Part shown: positions 8,965-19,291 of the stretch, piece after piece
How positions within the stretch are numbered: the stretch's first letter is position 1
Layout: each line of letters starts with the position of its first letter
DNA from: CAYQXJ01 sp964421565
GTDB taxonomy: Bacteria > Planctomycetota > Brocadiia > SM23-32
DNA: 64,000 nt
Assembly (NCBI GenBank): GCA_964421565.1
Contig: CAYQXJ010000015.1
Coordinates: forward strand, 17,169 to 81,168
Direction of reading: 5' to 3'
Notes under the pieces: generated by a model
Told to the model about the DNA's origin: nothing
What the model saw: only the letters and a program-made list of their open reading frames with translations
Databases searched by the model: none
Translations under genes and position numbers: made by a program

Positions 8965-9765
8965 ATGAAGATACACGCCACCGCCGTTGTGGACAGCCAG
9001 GCCGAGATCGGCGCCAACGTCGAGATCGGCCCGCACGTCTACATAGGGCCGAACGTTACCGTCGGCGACGATTGCGTGATCGGGCACGGTTGCCACCTGG
9101 AAGGGGCGGTAGCCCTGGGCGCCAACAACATGCTCTCCCCCTACGTAACCCTTGGCACCCCCCCGCAGGACCTGCGCTACCACGGGCAGGAGACGAGGCT
9201 CGTCGTAGGCAACGACAACGTCTTCCGCGAGTACGTTACCGTCAACATCGGCTCGCCCTCCGGCCACGGGGTCACACGGATCGGCGATCGCAACTACCTG
9301 ATGATCTGCTGCCACGTCGGGCATGACTGCGTCATAGAGAATGACGTCGTGCTGGTGAACTCCGTGCTGCTGGCGGGCCACTGCCGGGTCGAATCCGGCG
9401 CGAAGCTGATGGGCAACGCAGCATTTCACCAGTTTGTAACGATCGGCAAGGAGGCGTACGTCGGCGGGCTGAGCCGCATCGTGCAGGACGTGCCCCCTTT
9501 CATGATCGTGGAGGGAAACCCTGCCCGGGTGCGCGGCGTCAACGCGGTCGGCCTGCGACGCGCCGGCTACGACTCACAGGTCATAGACGAACTGTGGGAG
9601 ACCTATAAAGCCATATACCGAACGCGCAAGCTGAACCGCGCCAGCATTTACGACGATATTGAGAGCGACCCGGATGCGCGGCCGGAAACCGTCTACCTGG
9701 TGCAGTTCCTGCGCCGCAGCCAGAACGGCGTGCACGGGCGACACCTGGAGGCGCAGAGAGGGTAG
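8965..9765 (+). CDS. lpxA: acyl-ACP--UDP-N-acetylglucosamine O-acyltransferase
   Basis: LpxA transfers a 3-hydroxyacyl chain to UDP-GlcNAc, the first lipid A step. Hexapeptide repeats of a left-handed beta helix fill residues 1-190 (for example AEIGANVEIGPHVYIG). The catalytic His corresponds to His120 in CHVGHDC, with His117 nearby. A helical C-terminal domain follows. At 266 residues it is of family length. It lies 48 bp after lpxC-fabZ; lpxD and lpxB are not in the window. Confidence 0.93.
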   Translation: MKIHATAVVDSQAEIGANVEIGPHVYIGPNVTVGDDCVIGHGCHLEGAVALGANNMLSPYVTLGTPPQDLRYHGQETRLVVGNDNVFREYVTVNIGSPSGHGVTRIGDRNYLMICCHVGHDCVIENDVVLVNSVLLAGHCRVESGAKLMGNAAFHQFVTIGKEAYVGGLSRIVQDVPPFMIVEGNPARVRGVNAVGLRRAGYDSQVIDELWETYKAIYRTRKLNRASIYDDIESDPDARPETVYLVQFLRRSQNGVHGRHLEAQRG

Positions 9766-9806
9766 AGCCCGGCGGGTCGACATGCCAACACGGGGGAAAG
9801 ACTTCC

Positions 9807-10520
9807 ATGGCATCTGAACAGGACAAACGGCTCAAGCGCATCGCCGTCTTCGGGCTCGGGCGCTTCGGGTTCGACCTCGCCGTCCGGCTGGCCGACCTCG
9901 GCGGCGACGTGCTCGCCATAGACAGCGACAGCGACCGGGTGGAGACCATCGACACGCGGGTGAGCCGGGCCGTCTGCCTGGACGCCACTAACGAGTTCGC
10001 CATGCGCAAGCTCGACCTGGCGAACACCGACCTCGCGCTGGTCTGCATCGGACGCGATATCGAGGCCGGCCTGCTGGTGACCGCCGTGCTTCAGCGGCTC
10101 GGGGTGCGCGAGATCTGGGTGCGAGCCATTGACCAGAACCAGGCCGAGATACTGGAGCGCATGGGGGTGAGCCGCATCATCAGCCTGGAGCAGGAGATGG
10201 CGCAGCAAGTGGCCCAGCAGATCATCATGCCCGGCACGCACATGATCGCCCCCATCACCACCAACCACAGCCTCGCCGAGGTGAAGGTCAAGCCCGACTT
10301 CGTCGGCAGCACCCTGCAGGAACTCGACCTGCGCAACCGCTACGGCGTCAACGTGGTGGCCATCAAGACGCGCGAGGTGGTCAGCGGCGTGGAGGGGCCG
10401 GAGAAGGTGGAAACGCGGGTCAACGACCTGCCTCATGCGGAGGATGTCATCCGCGAAGGCGACGTGCTGGTTGTCATCGGTGCCGACGAGAAGATTCGCG
10501 AGCTGCAAACGGATATGTAA
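9807..10520 (+). CDS. TrkA/KtrA-type potassium uptake regulatory protein
   Basis: RCK proteins of this type are cytoplasmic rings that gate Trk/Ktr potassium channels in response to nucleotides. Residues about 11-130 form the RCK-N Rossmann domain (GLGRFG nucleotide loop, acidic strand end AIDSDSD, LDATNE). Residues about 150-235 form the RCK-C domain. At 237 residues it is a single-unit KtrA-like protein rather than the doubled E. coli TrkA. No TrkH/KtrB channel gene lies beside it; the next gene is convergent. Confidence 0.82.
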   Translation: MASEQDKRLKRIAVFGLGRFGFDLAVRLADLGGDVLAIDSDSDRVETIDTRVSRAVCLDATNEFAMRKLDLANTDLALVCIGRDIEAGLLVTAVLQRLGVREIWVRAIDQNQAEILERMGVSRIISLEQEMAQQVAQQIIMPGTHMIAPITTNHSLAEVKVKPDFVGSTLQELDLRNRYGVNVVAIKTREVVSGVEGPEKVETRVNDLPHAEDVIREGDVLVVIGADEKIRELQTDM

Positions 10521-10540
10521 CGGCCCGGCCGGGCAACGAA

Positions 10541-10565
10541 GAGCGCGCCGCGAATGAGCGCGCAG
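10541..10565. terminator. possible hairpin between convergent genes
   Basis: Between the convergent KtrA-like gene and galE, GCGCGC at 10543-10548 can pair with GCGCGC at 10558-10563 around a 9-nt loop. A perfect 12-bp palindrome (GCCCGGCCGGGC) also lies close to the KtrA stop. There is no clear U-tract, so function as a terminator is only suggested by position. Confidence 0.3.
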
Positions 10566-10587
10566 CTTTCACCGGGCGCTCCCGCTC

Positions 10588-11571
<984 letters not shown>

Positions 11572-11608
11572 GGCGTCCTCCCTCGTAGTCCATGCAAAGA
11601 AGCATCGG

Positions 11609-11637
11609 ATTATACGCTGCCGACGCCTCTCAGGCCA
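11609..11637 (-). promoter_or_regulatory. candidate galE promoter
   Basis: On the minus strand a perfect TATAAT -10 box (11614 to 11609) lies 38 nt before the galE start. At 17 bp spacing the -35 is a weak TGGCCT, inside the end of the sulfatase gene. galE may therefore be expressed separately from the long locus upstream. Confidence 0.5.
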
Positions 11638-12991
11638 GTGGCCCGGCGCCGGCAGGGCATGGGCGACCCTGCGAGCGGCAGTGTGCTTGCAGCGCGTCCC
11701 GCGTCTGGCACTGCCAGGGCGTGCGCACCGTCTCGTGGACGATGAAGTCGTCCTGCTCGAGCAGGAAATCCCACAGGCGAGCGTCCAACCGTCTGAGCAC
11801 GTCGCCGCGTGCGGGCTCCTCGGCAAGGTTCCGGAACTCGTTCGGATCCTCACTCAGATCATAGAGTTCCAGGTGGGGCGGTTCCGCTGCCGCGCCGCCG
11901 GCGGGCTTCCGCGCGTGCTCTCCCTTCGCGCGCAGGGGCAGGGGGCCGGCGGCGCAGCGGTCGGGCCGCTTGAAGTTGCGTATAAGCTTGTAACGCCGGG
12001 TGCGGACACTGCGGGTGTTCTCGACCATGTGCGAGAAGACGGCGTCGTTCAGCTCCTCATCGCGCTCGCCGCGCACGTGCGCGGCGAAGCTGCGCCCCTG
12101 GCACTCGGGCGGCGCGTCGAAGCCCATCAGCGTCAGCAGCGTAGGCAGCATGTCTACGTGTGTGGCCAGTGCGTCGACGGTCATGCCGGCGGGCACCACA
12201 CCGGGCCAGCGCATCAGCCAGGAGACTGCAATGCCGGGGTCGTAGCAGGTCGTCTTCGCCCGTGGCAGGCCGGGCCCGTGGTCTCCGCACATCACCACCA
12301 GCGTGTCCTGCGCGCAGCCTTGCTGCTCCAGGGCTGTCAGCATGCGGCCGATGGCAGCATCGCCCCTGTGCAGGTAGCCTTGCAGCGTGGCTATGGCGTC
12401 GCGGCCGAAGGGCGTCTCCTCGACGTAGGGCGGCACGTACAGGCCGTTCGCCTCGTCGCGGGTGAAGGGGCAGTTCTCCTTCGGCGTGCGGTTCAGGAAG
12501 CTGCCCAGGTGCGCTTCGAAGAGGCCGACCTGCGCGTAGAAGGGGCGCCGGCGGTCCCTTTCGGCGAGCCAGCTTTCGAAGTTGGCCGCGCTGACCGGCG
12601 CCTGCGGCCAGGGGTCTGTGTCAAACTGCTCCTCCACTTTGAGGACCTCGTGCACGTGCTCGTGCGCGCACTCGTGCTGCACGCCGAACAGGGCCGTATG
12701 GTAGCCCATCCGGGCGAACCGGGCGGCCAGGTGCGGCACATGCGGATGGATGCGGTTGTCGAAGGGCGTGTTGGTGAGGCTCATCACGCCGTTGGCCTGG
12801 CAGTATCGCCCCGTCATGATCGCCGCTCGCGACGGGGAGCAGATGGCGCAGGCGCTGAAGATGTTAGTGAAGCGACAACCCTCGGCGGCAAGCCGGTCGA
12901 CGTTCGGGGTGCGCACGCACGGCGTGCCGTAACAGCCGAACCAGCGACCGGCGTCGTGCCAGGTGATGAACAGCACGTTGGGTCTCGCCAT
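11630..12991 (-). CDS. sulfatase, Cys-type (arylsulfatase superfamily)
   Basis: Sulfatases hydrolyse sulfate esters using formylglycine made from a Cys or Ser. The signature CSPSR begins at Cys51 and is followed by AAIMTG, so maturation by a formylglycine-generating enzyme is expected. The second metal site, CGDHG, is present. The product has 453 residues and no signal peptide when read from ATG 12991 (GGCTCTCTC complement gives GAGAGAGCC upstream). The first metal motif reads ITWHDAGR rather than the common DDLG. It lies 49 bp after another Cys-type sulfatase. The substrate cannot be told from sequence. Confidence 0.85.
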   Translation of the reverse strand: MARPNVLFITWHDAGRWFGCYGTPCVRTPNVDRLAAEGCRFTNIFSACAICSPSRAAIMTGRYCQANGVMSLTNTPFDNRIHPHVPHLAARFARMGYHTALFGVQHECAHEHVHEVLKVEEQFDTDPWPQAPVSAANFESWLAERDRRRPFYAQVGLFEAHLGSFLNRTPKENCPFTRDEANGLYVPPYVEETPFGRDAIATLQGYLHRGDAAIGRMLTALEQQGCAQDTLVVMCGDHGPGLPRAKTTCYDPGIAVSWLMRWPGVVPAGMTVDALATHVDMLPTLLTLMGFDAPPECQGRSFAAHVRGERDEELNDAVFSHMVENTRSVRTRRYKLIRNFKRPDRCAAGPLPLRAKGEHARKPAGGAAAEPPHLELYDLSEDPNEFRNLAEEPARGDVLRRLDARLWDFLLEQDDFIVHETVRTPWQCQTRDALQAHCRSQGRPCPAGAGPLA

Positions 12992-13040
12992 GGCTCTCTC
13001 TCGCGATGGTATCGAGGTTAGGGGCGCGCGCACGGCGCAC

Positions 13041-14672
13041 TCAGCGTGCACCGTCGGCGACTGTGGCACTTGCGTGCAGATCCAGCGGTCCGCAGCCGGG
13101 CAGTGATTCGCACCAGGAGCGTAACTGTTCCGACAGCCTCCGGGCAACCCCGGGGAAGTCGGTGGCCACGTTGTCCACCTCCCGCACATCCTGCGCCAGG
13201 TTGTAGAGCTCGATCCTTGTGCCTTGCCCCGGATAGTCCATTAGCAGTTTCCACTCGTTTTCACGGATGGCCATGGGGGGACTCTGGTTGATAGGGTGCC
13301 CGATCCCGCCTCCGTTATACTCCCACATCAAGGGCCTCGCCCGGTTTAGCGGCCTGCCGAAGAAGGCACAGGCCATGTTCTGCCCGTCCAGCCTCAGCCT
13401 GCTGAGCCGCTGTTCGGGGACGCCGGCGAAGTAGCAGACTGTCGGCAACAGGTCAACGTCGCCCATGACCGTGCTGTCGTTCAGAGTGTTCCTCCATATC
13501 TTGCCCGGCCACCTGGCGACCAGCGGCACGCAGATGCCCCCCTCGTAGAGCGACCTCTTGCGGCCACGGTATGGCCCGGGGCTTCCCACGCCGGAATACG
13601 AGGCCGAGCTGACAGATATGTCCTCCGGTCCATTGTCGCTGGTGAAGATGACCAGTGTGTTCTCCTGCAGGCCGAGTTCCTCCAGCCTGTCCAGCATGCG
13701 ACCGACCTGGGCATCCATGTGGGTGATGGCCGCGCAGTAGACGGCGGCGGGGCTCAAGTACTTGTTGAAACTGCTCAGATTGCCCTCCGGCCCGGCAATA
13801 GTCCTGTACATCTCCACGTAGCGAGCCGGCGGGTCCAGCGGAGCGTGCGGGTCGGTGAAACAGACGCTCAGATAGAAGGGGTTGCCGTTCGCGGCGGCGT
13901 GGTCCATGAAATCGATGGCATGAGCTGCAATGCGCTCGGCGTCGAGCCTGCGGGCCCTGGCGTGTTCCTCTTTCCGGAAGGAAGGACCGCTGCTTGCGCT
14001 GGTCAGGTGCGCGTCGAATCCGTATTCGCCGGGCGCAGGGCAGCCGGCCCCGCCCAGGTGCCACTTGCCGAAGATGCCCGTCGTGTAGCCCGTCTCCTTC
14101 AGCAGGTCCGCCAGCGTGGGCACATCCGGGTCGAGGCAGTCGGGCTGCCCGCAGCGCCGGTTCCATTCCGGCTTGTGCAGGTGGCTGTGGATGTCCACCC
14201 TCGCCGGGAAGAGCCCCGTCAGGCAAGCCGTTCTGGTGGGCGAGCAAACGGGCGAACTGACGTGGAACTGGGTGAACCGGACGCCCTCTGCGGCGAGCCG
14301 GTCTATGTTCGGCGTGCGGACGTAGGGGTGCCCGTAGCAGCCCAGGTCGCCCCACCCCAGGTCGTCGGCCATGATGAACAGGATGCTCAGCGGCGCGCTG
14401 TGCTGCTGCGGTTTGTAGCAGTCCGCGGGGTCTGGGTCTCTGTTGGCGGCATACCACTCTCTCGGATCGTAGTAGAGCGTCGGGTCGAGGCCGGCCGCGG
14501 GGGCGGGCTCCGCGCGCTGCGGCCTCGCCCCGGCGGTGGTGAGCAGGTAGGCGGCTAGGCCCGCCGCAAGCATCGTCAGCACGGCGAGCCCTGCGCGCGT
14601 TCTGTTCGCGCCGCACTGTGAAGCATCGTTCTTGGTCACGTTCGCCTCGTCTTCCTCCAGGGGATGCCCCAT
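13041..14672 (-). CDS. exported sulfatase, Cys-type
   Basis: This is a full-length (543-residue) arylsulfatase A-like enzyme. The formylglycine signature CSPTR starts at Cys143. The first metal motif is MADDLGWGDLGCYG and the second is FTSDNGPE. An N-terminal hydrophobic segment (about 27-47) with preceding basic residues looks like a signal peptide or anchor, placing the enzyme in the periplasm or envelope. ATG 14672 and GTG 14639 are both possible starts; both keep the signal segment. It is followed by a second sulfatase gene and preceded by glycosyltransferase genes. Confidence 0.87.
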   Translation of the reverse strand: MGHPLEEDEANVTKNDASQCGANRTRAGLAVLTMLAAGLAAYLLTTAGARPQRAEPAPAAGLDPTLYYDPREWYAANRDPDPADCYKPQQHSAPLSILFIMADDLGWGDLGCYGHPYVRTPNIDRLAAEGVRFTQFHVSSPVCSPTRTACLTGLFPARVDIHSHLHKPEWNRRCGQPDCLDPDVPTLADLLKETGYTTGIFGKWHLGGAGCPAPGEYGFDAHLTSASSGPSFRKEEHARARRLDAERIAAHAIDFMDHAAANGNPFYLSVCFTDPHAPLDPPARYVEMYRTIAGPEGNLSSFNKYLSPAAVYCAAITHMDAQVGRMLDRLEELGLQENTLVIFTSDNGPEDISVSSASYSGVGSPGPYRGRKRSLYEGGICVPLVARWPGKIWRNTLNDSTVMGDVDLLPTVCYFAGVPEQRLSRLRLDGQNMACAFFGRPLNRARPLMWEYNGGGIGHPINQSPPMAIRENEWKLLMDYPGQGTRIELYNLAQDVREVDNVATDFPGVARRLSEQLRSWCESLPGCGPLDLHASATVADGAR

Positions 14673-14735
14673 GGTGGGGCCGGCGACACTCAGCCGTCAA
14701 GTGCAACGCCGGCCCGCGCCTTCCGGCAGCCGGCC

Positions 14736-15800
14736 TCAGGCGCTCAACTCGTTATAGAGCGCCAGGTAGCGTTCGGTCATCCTCTCCGCACTGAAGCGCG
14801 TGACCCACGCCCGCTGGCGGGCCACTGCGTCCGCCGCCCGCTCCGCCGCAAGTGCGGCGCACATGGCCCGGCGGAGCGCTTCGACATCCCCGGGCGGCAC
14901 CCAGCGTACGAACCGGCCCCCCACCTCGGGCAGCGAGTCCACCCGGGAGGCGACACACGGCAGCCCCGCCGCCAGCGCTTCCACCAGCGCAAGTCCGAAG
15001 CCCTCCCACCGCGATGGCATCACAAAGACATTGGTGCCGGAGAGGAATGCGGCCACGTTGTCGACAAACCCGACGAACTCCACCTCTCGTTCTACTCCGA
15101 GCCTGGTAGCGAGTTCCCCCAGTGCGCTGCGCTGCGGTCCTTCCCCCGCTATGCGCAGGCGCGCCGGGACCCCATCCCGCAGTAGCCGGGCGAATGCCCG
15201 CAGCAGCACGTCGTGGCCCTTGGCGTGGACCAGGCGGCCCACGGCGCCGATCACATGGCCGACGGAGGGGGACACCTGCAGCAACGGCGCCAGCTCCAAA
15301 CCGTTGTGTATCACCTGAGAGCGAGGCGGGTTGCCGAACAACCACCTGCGATGTCGCGCCACCGCTCGGGAGACGTGCACTTCACAGGCGGCGAGGGGCA
15401 TGGTGAACCGATCAAACGCTCTGCGAAGCGGCGGATCGCGCCGATCGACGGTGTGGTGCGTCCGCACGAACGGCACGCCGAGACCCGTCAGGCGCAGCAG
15501 CGCGCCGGCCGCGTTGCCGTGCCACATGTGACAGTGCAGCAGGTCTGAGCGCCAATCGAGCGCGAAACGGCGCAAGTGCGCCAGGCGCCACAGCCGCATC
15601 GGCCCCTCCAGTCCAGTGGCATAGACCTCCACCCCCTCCGACCCCAACCTCCGCCGCAAGCCGCCCACCGGTTCGCCGCCCGCGAAGAGGCCGGCCACGG
15701 CGCATTCCACGCCACGCCGCCGCAGGCCCCGTGCCAGGTTCACGATCACTCGCTCGGCTCCAGCGAAGCGCAGGTCGGTGGTCAGTTGCAGAACGCGCAT
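14736..15800 (-). CDS. glycosyltransferase family 4
   Basis: This is a retaining GT-B glycosyltransferase of 354 residues, probably adding a sugar from a nucleotide donor to the exported glycan on the cytoplasmic side of the membrane. The N-terminal acceptor domain starts with MRVLQLTTDLRFAGAERV. The C-terminal donor domain has GAVGRLVHAKGHD, and the MPSRWEGFGLALVEALAAG segment contains the EX7E motif. The start is ATG 15800, only 2 bp after the stop of the upstream membrane-protein gene, so the two are translationally linked. Confidence 0.88.
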   Translation of the reverse strand: MRVLQLTTDLRFAGAERVIVNLARGLRRRGVECAVAGLFAGGEPVGGLRRRLGSEGVEVYATGLEGPMRLWRLAHLRRFALDWRSDLLHCHMWHGNAAGALLRLTGLGVPFVRTHHTVDRRDPPLRRAFDRFTMPLAACEVHVSRAVARHRRWLFGNPPRSQVIHNGLELAPLLQVSPSVGHVIGAVGRLVHAKGHDVLLRAFARLLRDGVPARLRIAGEGPQRSALGELATRLGVEREVEFVGFVDNVAAFLSGTNVFVMPSRWEGFGLALVEALAAGLPCVASRVDSLPEVGGRFVRWVPPGDVEALRRAMCAALAAERAADAVARQRAWVTRFSAERMTERYLALYNELSA

Positions 15801-15802
15801 GG

Positions 15803-17032
15803 TCAGGCGAGGCGTATCTCGAGCCGGTTGGTTAATGTATAGGCGATCCATAGACAGATGAACGGAACGATGGGCACGAACATCCGGGGGCCGGCGCTCA
15901 GCAGGGTGCTGCCTGCGAACGCGAAGGCCCCGAACGTGAGCAGCACCCAGACTCCGTTCGGGTAATGCTGTCGGCGCAGCACCGTGGGCACCAGGCAGAC
16001 GACGCTCAGCACGAACAGGAACATGTTGGGCACGAGGTAGAAGTACGTCTCCGGCCCCTGACGCAGGTAAGAGTACGGATAGCTGAACACGAGGCGGCCG
16101 ATGTTGCAGAGCCAGTTGTAGGCGAACTTCGCGGGATGCTGCCGGATGTTCCTCAGGGCGCGGCGGCGCAGGGCCAGGTCGCGCTCGGCGGGGCCGAGCC
16201 CCTCCAGCGTGCGCCAGAACTGCATGTGACGGCCGTAGACCTGCGGTCCGGCCCGGCGCAGGCCCGCCAGCGTGTTCGCGGCCTTCCAGTCGCCATACTC
16301 GCCGGGATGGGGGCTCGACATCCAGTAGAGCTGCGCGCCGCCAGCGTTCGACCAGTAGAAGGGCCTGCCTGTCAGCGAGTAGGTGTACGCCAGGTAGGGC
16401 AGGCAGAGCGCGAGGCCGAGGCCCATCGCTGCCGCCGCCCGTCGCGCAGACCTGCTGCGGCGGATGAGGTAAGCGAGGCAGAAGAACGCAAAGCATACGG
16501 CGAGCACGTAACCGAAGATCACCTTCGTGAGCGCAAGGTAACCAGCAAACAGCCCGGCAACCACGCCGTGCGGCCAGAAACCCACACCTTCGCCGCCATC
16601 CAGCCGGCACACGTGGTAGATGAAGCCGCACGCGAGCAGCACGCTGAGCGGCTCGCTGTAGAGCAGGGGAGCCGTGCGCAGGAATGGCCAGTAGAGCCCG
16701 AACAGGTAAGCTGCGCAGAGCGTTGCCCCCTCGCCGGCATGAAGTCGCACAGTTCGCGCAAAGCAAAGCACTGCCAGAAACAGGAAGACGGCGTTCAGCA
16801 ACTTCGGCACGAGTAGTGGCACGCCGAAGCCCACAAACGGCGCCAGCACAATGGGATAACCGGGCCCGTGCCACAGGTTCACAGTGTCGCGGGGGGAGTA
16901 GTGACCGCGAGTGATGTTCCGCGCGAACATGACGTAACGGCCCTCGTCGCCGCGCAAGTCCGTCTGAGCGAAGAGCAGGACGACCGCCACGTAAAGCACC
17001 AGCAGCGGCAGTAGCTTCAGCGTTCGGTTCAT
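15803..17032 (-). CDS. polytopic membrane glycosyltransferase (PMT/ArnT-like)
   Basis: The 409-residue protein has about ten hydrophobic segments. A short loop after the first helix contains LRGDEGRYVMFARNI, the acidic D-E pattern typical of GT-C enzymes (PMT, ArnT and relatives) that use polyprenyl-phosphate sugars outside the membrane. The start at ATG 17032 has GGAGGGGAGCGA directly upstream and overlaps the stop of the preceding GT2 gene by 4 bp (ATGA). The sugar and acceptor are unknown. A flippase-like or polymerase-like role is less likely given the D-E loop. Confidence 0.72.
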   Translation of the reverse strand: MNRTLKLLPLLVLYVAVVLLFAQTDLRGDEGRYVMFARNITRGHYSPRDTVNLWHGPGYPIVLAPFVGFGVPLLVPKLLNAVFLFLAVLCFARTVRLHAGEGATLCAAYLFGLYWPFLRTAPLLYSEPLSVLLACGFIYHVCRLDGGEGVGFWPHGVVAGLFAGYLALTKVIFGYVLAVCFAFFCLAYLIRRSRSARRAAAAMGLGLALCLPYLAYTYSLTGRPFYWSNAGGAQLYWMSSPHPGEYGDWKAANTLAGLRRAGPQVYGRHMQFWRTLEGLGPAERDLALRRRALRNIRQHPAKFAYNWLCNIGRLVFSYPYSYLRQGPETYFYLVPNMFLFVLSVVCLVPTVLRRQHYPNGVWVLLTFGAFAFAGSTLLSAGPRMFVPIVPFICLWIAYTLTNRLEIRLA

Positions 17033-18054
17033 TCGCTCCCCTCCGGTCCGCCGTCGCGGCGGCGGGGACGCAGGCGCCCGAGGGCGGCCACCGGCGGCAC
17101 GGCCCAGGTGCGCGGGCTCCAGGCCAGCCGGGGCGACGCGGCGACGGCCCGGGCCAGGTCCGCCAGCGAGGCGCCGCAGCGGCCCGCCCATGCCCGTCGC
17201 CAGGCGCGCCAGCGATAGCGACGCCCCAGCATCTCGTGCCGCTTCCGTTCGGCCAGGCGTCGTTCCCGTTCTGTCAGCATGTCCATGTACTGGCGACGAA
17301 CGCGTTCATCCTCCTGAGGGAAGGCGCCGTCCCACGCGCCGGTGATGCTGCCGGCGTGGATGCGGAACTCGCTCAGCACGCGCTCGGTCCATCTCAGCTC
17401 GTAGCCTGCCGCGAGCAAGCGCAGCCAATACTCGTAGTCCATGGAGACGTGCAGATCGGTGTGGAACGGGCCGCCACTCTCGCCCGCTTTGCGGCTCCAG
17501 AAGGTGGAGGATTGCGCAAGCTTGTTGGCCGCCAGCCATTGCCACCGTTCGCGCCAAGTCTCCCGTGGCCAGGTGTAACCCGGCCCGACTCCCGGACCGA
17601 AGAGGCGCGCCGGGCCGGAGAGCCAGTGCACTTCGCCGCCGGCGAAGGCCTGCCCAACGGCCGGCAGCGCGCCGGGCGTGTAGAGATCGTCGGCGTTCAG
17701 GTAGGCGCGCACCTGCCCGGTCGCACGCTCGAAGCCTTTGTTGAGCGCGTCGCTCTGGCCCTCGTCCGGCTCGCTGACCCACCAGGCGAGCCACGGCGCG
17801 TAGCGTCGGATGATCTCTACGGTCCCGTCCGATGAGCCGCCGTCCACGACGATGTACTCCAGATCAGGGTAGCCCTGGAGCAAGACCGACCGGATCGTCT
17901 CCTCGATCAGTTCGGCCCGGTTCAGGCAGGGCGTCACGATGGTGATGCGCGGGCGGTCGGGGGCAACGGCGGGGGCGGCGGTATCCTCGGTCCATGGCCA
18001 GCCGGTCCGGCGCTCCGGCGCGGGGGGCAGCTCAGCGAGTGTGGGGCAGCGCAT
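17029..18054 (-). CDS. glycosyltransferase family 2
   Basis: An inverting GT-A glycosyltransferase of 341 residues. The fold is clear from ITIVTPCLNRAELI, the VVDGGSSDGT segment and the metal-binding AYLNADDLYTPG motif (DxD equivalent). A C-terminal helical region rich in Arg/Trp may associate with the membrane. It overlaps the upstream GT4 gene by 23 bp and the downstream membrane gene by 4 bp, so it belongs to the same transcript. Confidence 0.88.
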   Translation of the reverse strand: MRCPTLAELPPAPERRTGWPWTEDTAAPAVAPDRPRITIVTPCLNRAELIEETIRSVLLQGYPDLEYIVVDGGSSDGTVEIIRRYAPWLAWWVSEPDEGQSDALNKGFERATGQVRAYLNADDLYTPGALPAVGQAFAGGEVHWLSGPARLFGPGVGPGYTWPRETWRERWQWLAANKLAQSSTFWSRKAGESGGPFHTDLHVSMDYEYWLRLLAAGYELRWTERVLSEFRIHAGSITGAWDGAFPQEDERVRRQYMDMLTERERRLAERKRHEMLGRRYRWRAWRRAWAGRCGASLADLARAVAASPRLAWSPRTWAVPPVAALGRLRPRRRDGGPEGSE

Positions 18055-19291
18055 GGCTCCTCCGCCGTTCGAGCAGATGCTCGTAGAGCGCCACGTAGCG
18101 CTCGCGCATCAGCGTCACATCATATTCGGTCTCGGCCACGCGGCGACAGGCGCGCCCCATCTCCTGCAGGGCGGCCGCATCGCTGAGTGCCTGCGCCAGG
18201 CATCGGGCGAGGTCAGCCGCATCCTCCGCCCTGGTCGTCCATCCGGTGACTGTCGGCCGCACGATGTCGGGCACCCCGCCCACGCGGGACGCCACGCACG
18301 GCGTGCCACAGGCGATGCTCTCCAGCAGCGTGTTCGGCAGGTTGTCGGCCCGCGCCGGCAGCACGAAGACGTCCGCCGCGCTGTATACGATGGCGAGCTG
18401 CCTCTCATCCGCGACGTGGCCGAGCTCAACCGTTCTGTACGCCGTCTCGGGCAGGGGGGCCCGACCGTCGCCGACGACGGCCAGCGTGAGCTCGCCGGTG
18501 CCGCCGGCGCGGAGTTCGCGCAGGGCGGCTGTCAGCAGCCCTTTGCCCTTGCGCTGCCGCGTCAGGCTGTTGGCCGTGCAGAGGATGATGCGGCCGCTCG
18601 CGGGCAGCCCGAGCCGCCGGCGGGCGTCGGCGCGCTCATGGGGGCGGAAGACCTGCAGGTCCAGACCGTTGGGTATGTGCTGACAGCGCCAGCGCCGGGT
18701 CAGGGGCGCGCGGTGCGCCTGGGCCTGCATCCAGCTCGACGGCGCGACGAGCACCGGATCAATACGCCGATACACACGACGACGCAGGCGGTATAGAAGG
18801 CCCGAAGTATCGATGCATATGCGCGCCGGTCGGTGCAGGTTGGGGCAGTGGCCACAGCCGGCGAGCCAGCGCGGGCATTCCATCGGGTAGGCGCAGTGGC
18901 CCGTCAGCGGCCACATATCATGCAGGGTCCACACCAGTGGCGCACGCCGGGCCATGCGCGCGAGCAAGGGAAGCGCGAAGTAGAAGCTGTGCAGGTTGTG
19001 CAGGTTTATTACGTCCGCCCACTCCGCGTGCTCGCGCCATGCGAGGCGGCTGGCGACGTTGAGGAAGCCTTCGAGGCCGGTGCGCATCTCCACGGCCCAG
19101 TTCAGCCTGTGAAGGGGGGTGCCGAGGGCGGCAGGGGGGTGCCAGGTGCGCATGTCTTCCCGCTCTGGGACGTGTTCGGCGGACAGGATGCGGCTCTCGT
19201 GGCCGGCCGCCTGGAGGGCGTCGTGCAGGCGTCGGCACGCCCGCGCTGCACCGCCCTCCAGGGCTCTCGTGTTGATGTGGAGTATCCTCAT
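18032..19291 (-). CDS. glycosyltransferase family 4
   Basis: A 419-residue GT-B glycosyltransferase. It starts MRILHINTRALEGGAARA, a common GT4 opening with the Gly-Gly-Ala acceptor loop. The donor half carries a NSLTRQRKGKGLL segment and VLPARADNLPNTLLESIACG, which contains the EX7E-like motif. The WTLHDMWPLTGHC stretch is typical of a GT4 subgroup found in exopolysaccharide loci. ATG 19291 overlaps the stop of the preceding enzyme gene by 4 bp (ATGA). Confidence 0.88.
   Translation of the reverse strand: MRILHINTRALEGGAARACRRLHDALQAAGHESRILSAEHVPEREDMRTWHPPAALGTPLHRLNWAVEMRTGLEGFLNVASRLAWREHAEWADVINLHNLHSFYFALPLLARMARRAPLVWTLHDMWPLTGHCAYPMECPRWLAGCGHCPNLHRPARICIDTSGLLYRLRRRVYRRIDPVLVAPSSWMQAQAHRAPLTRRWRCQHIPNGLDLQVFRPHERADARRRLGLPASGRIILCTANSLTRQRKGKGLLTAALRELRAGGTGELTLAVVGDGRAPLPETAYRTVELGHVADERQLAIVYSAADVFVLPARADNLPNTLLESIACGTPCVASRVGGVPDIVRPTVTGWTTRAEDAADLARCLAQALSDAAALQEMGRACRRVAETEYDVTLMRERYVALYEHLLERRRSHALPHTR

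Noticed and set aside
14673..14735. GCCGGC palindromes after the glycosyltransferase gene as a terminator
   Set aside because: No stable stem with a U-tract or long perfect arms could be drawn; downstream sulfatase genes may still be cotranscribed.
14736..16874. Single 712-codon glycosyltransferase frame
   Set aside because: Only the last 354 codons (from ATG 15800) have homology; the first half is out of frame with the true membrane-protein gene at 15803-17032.
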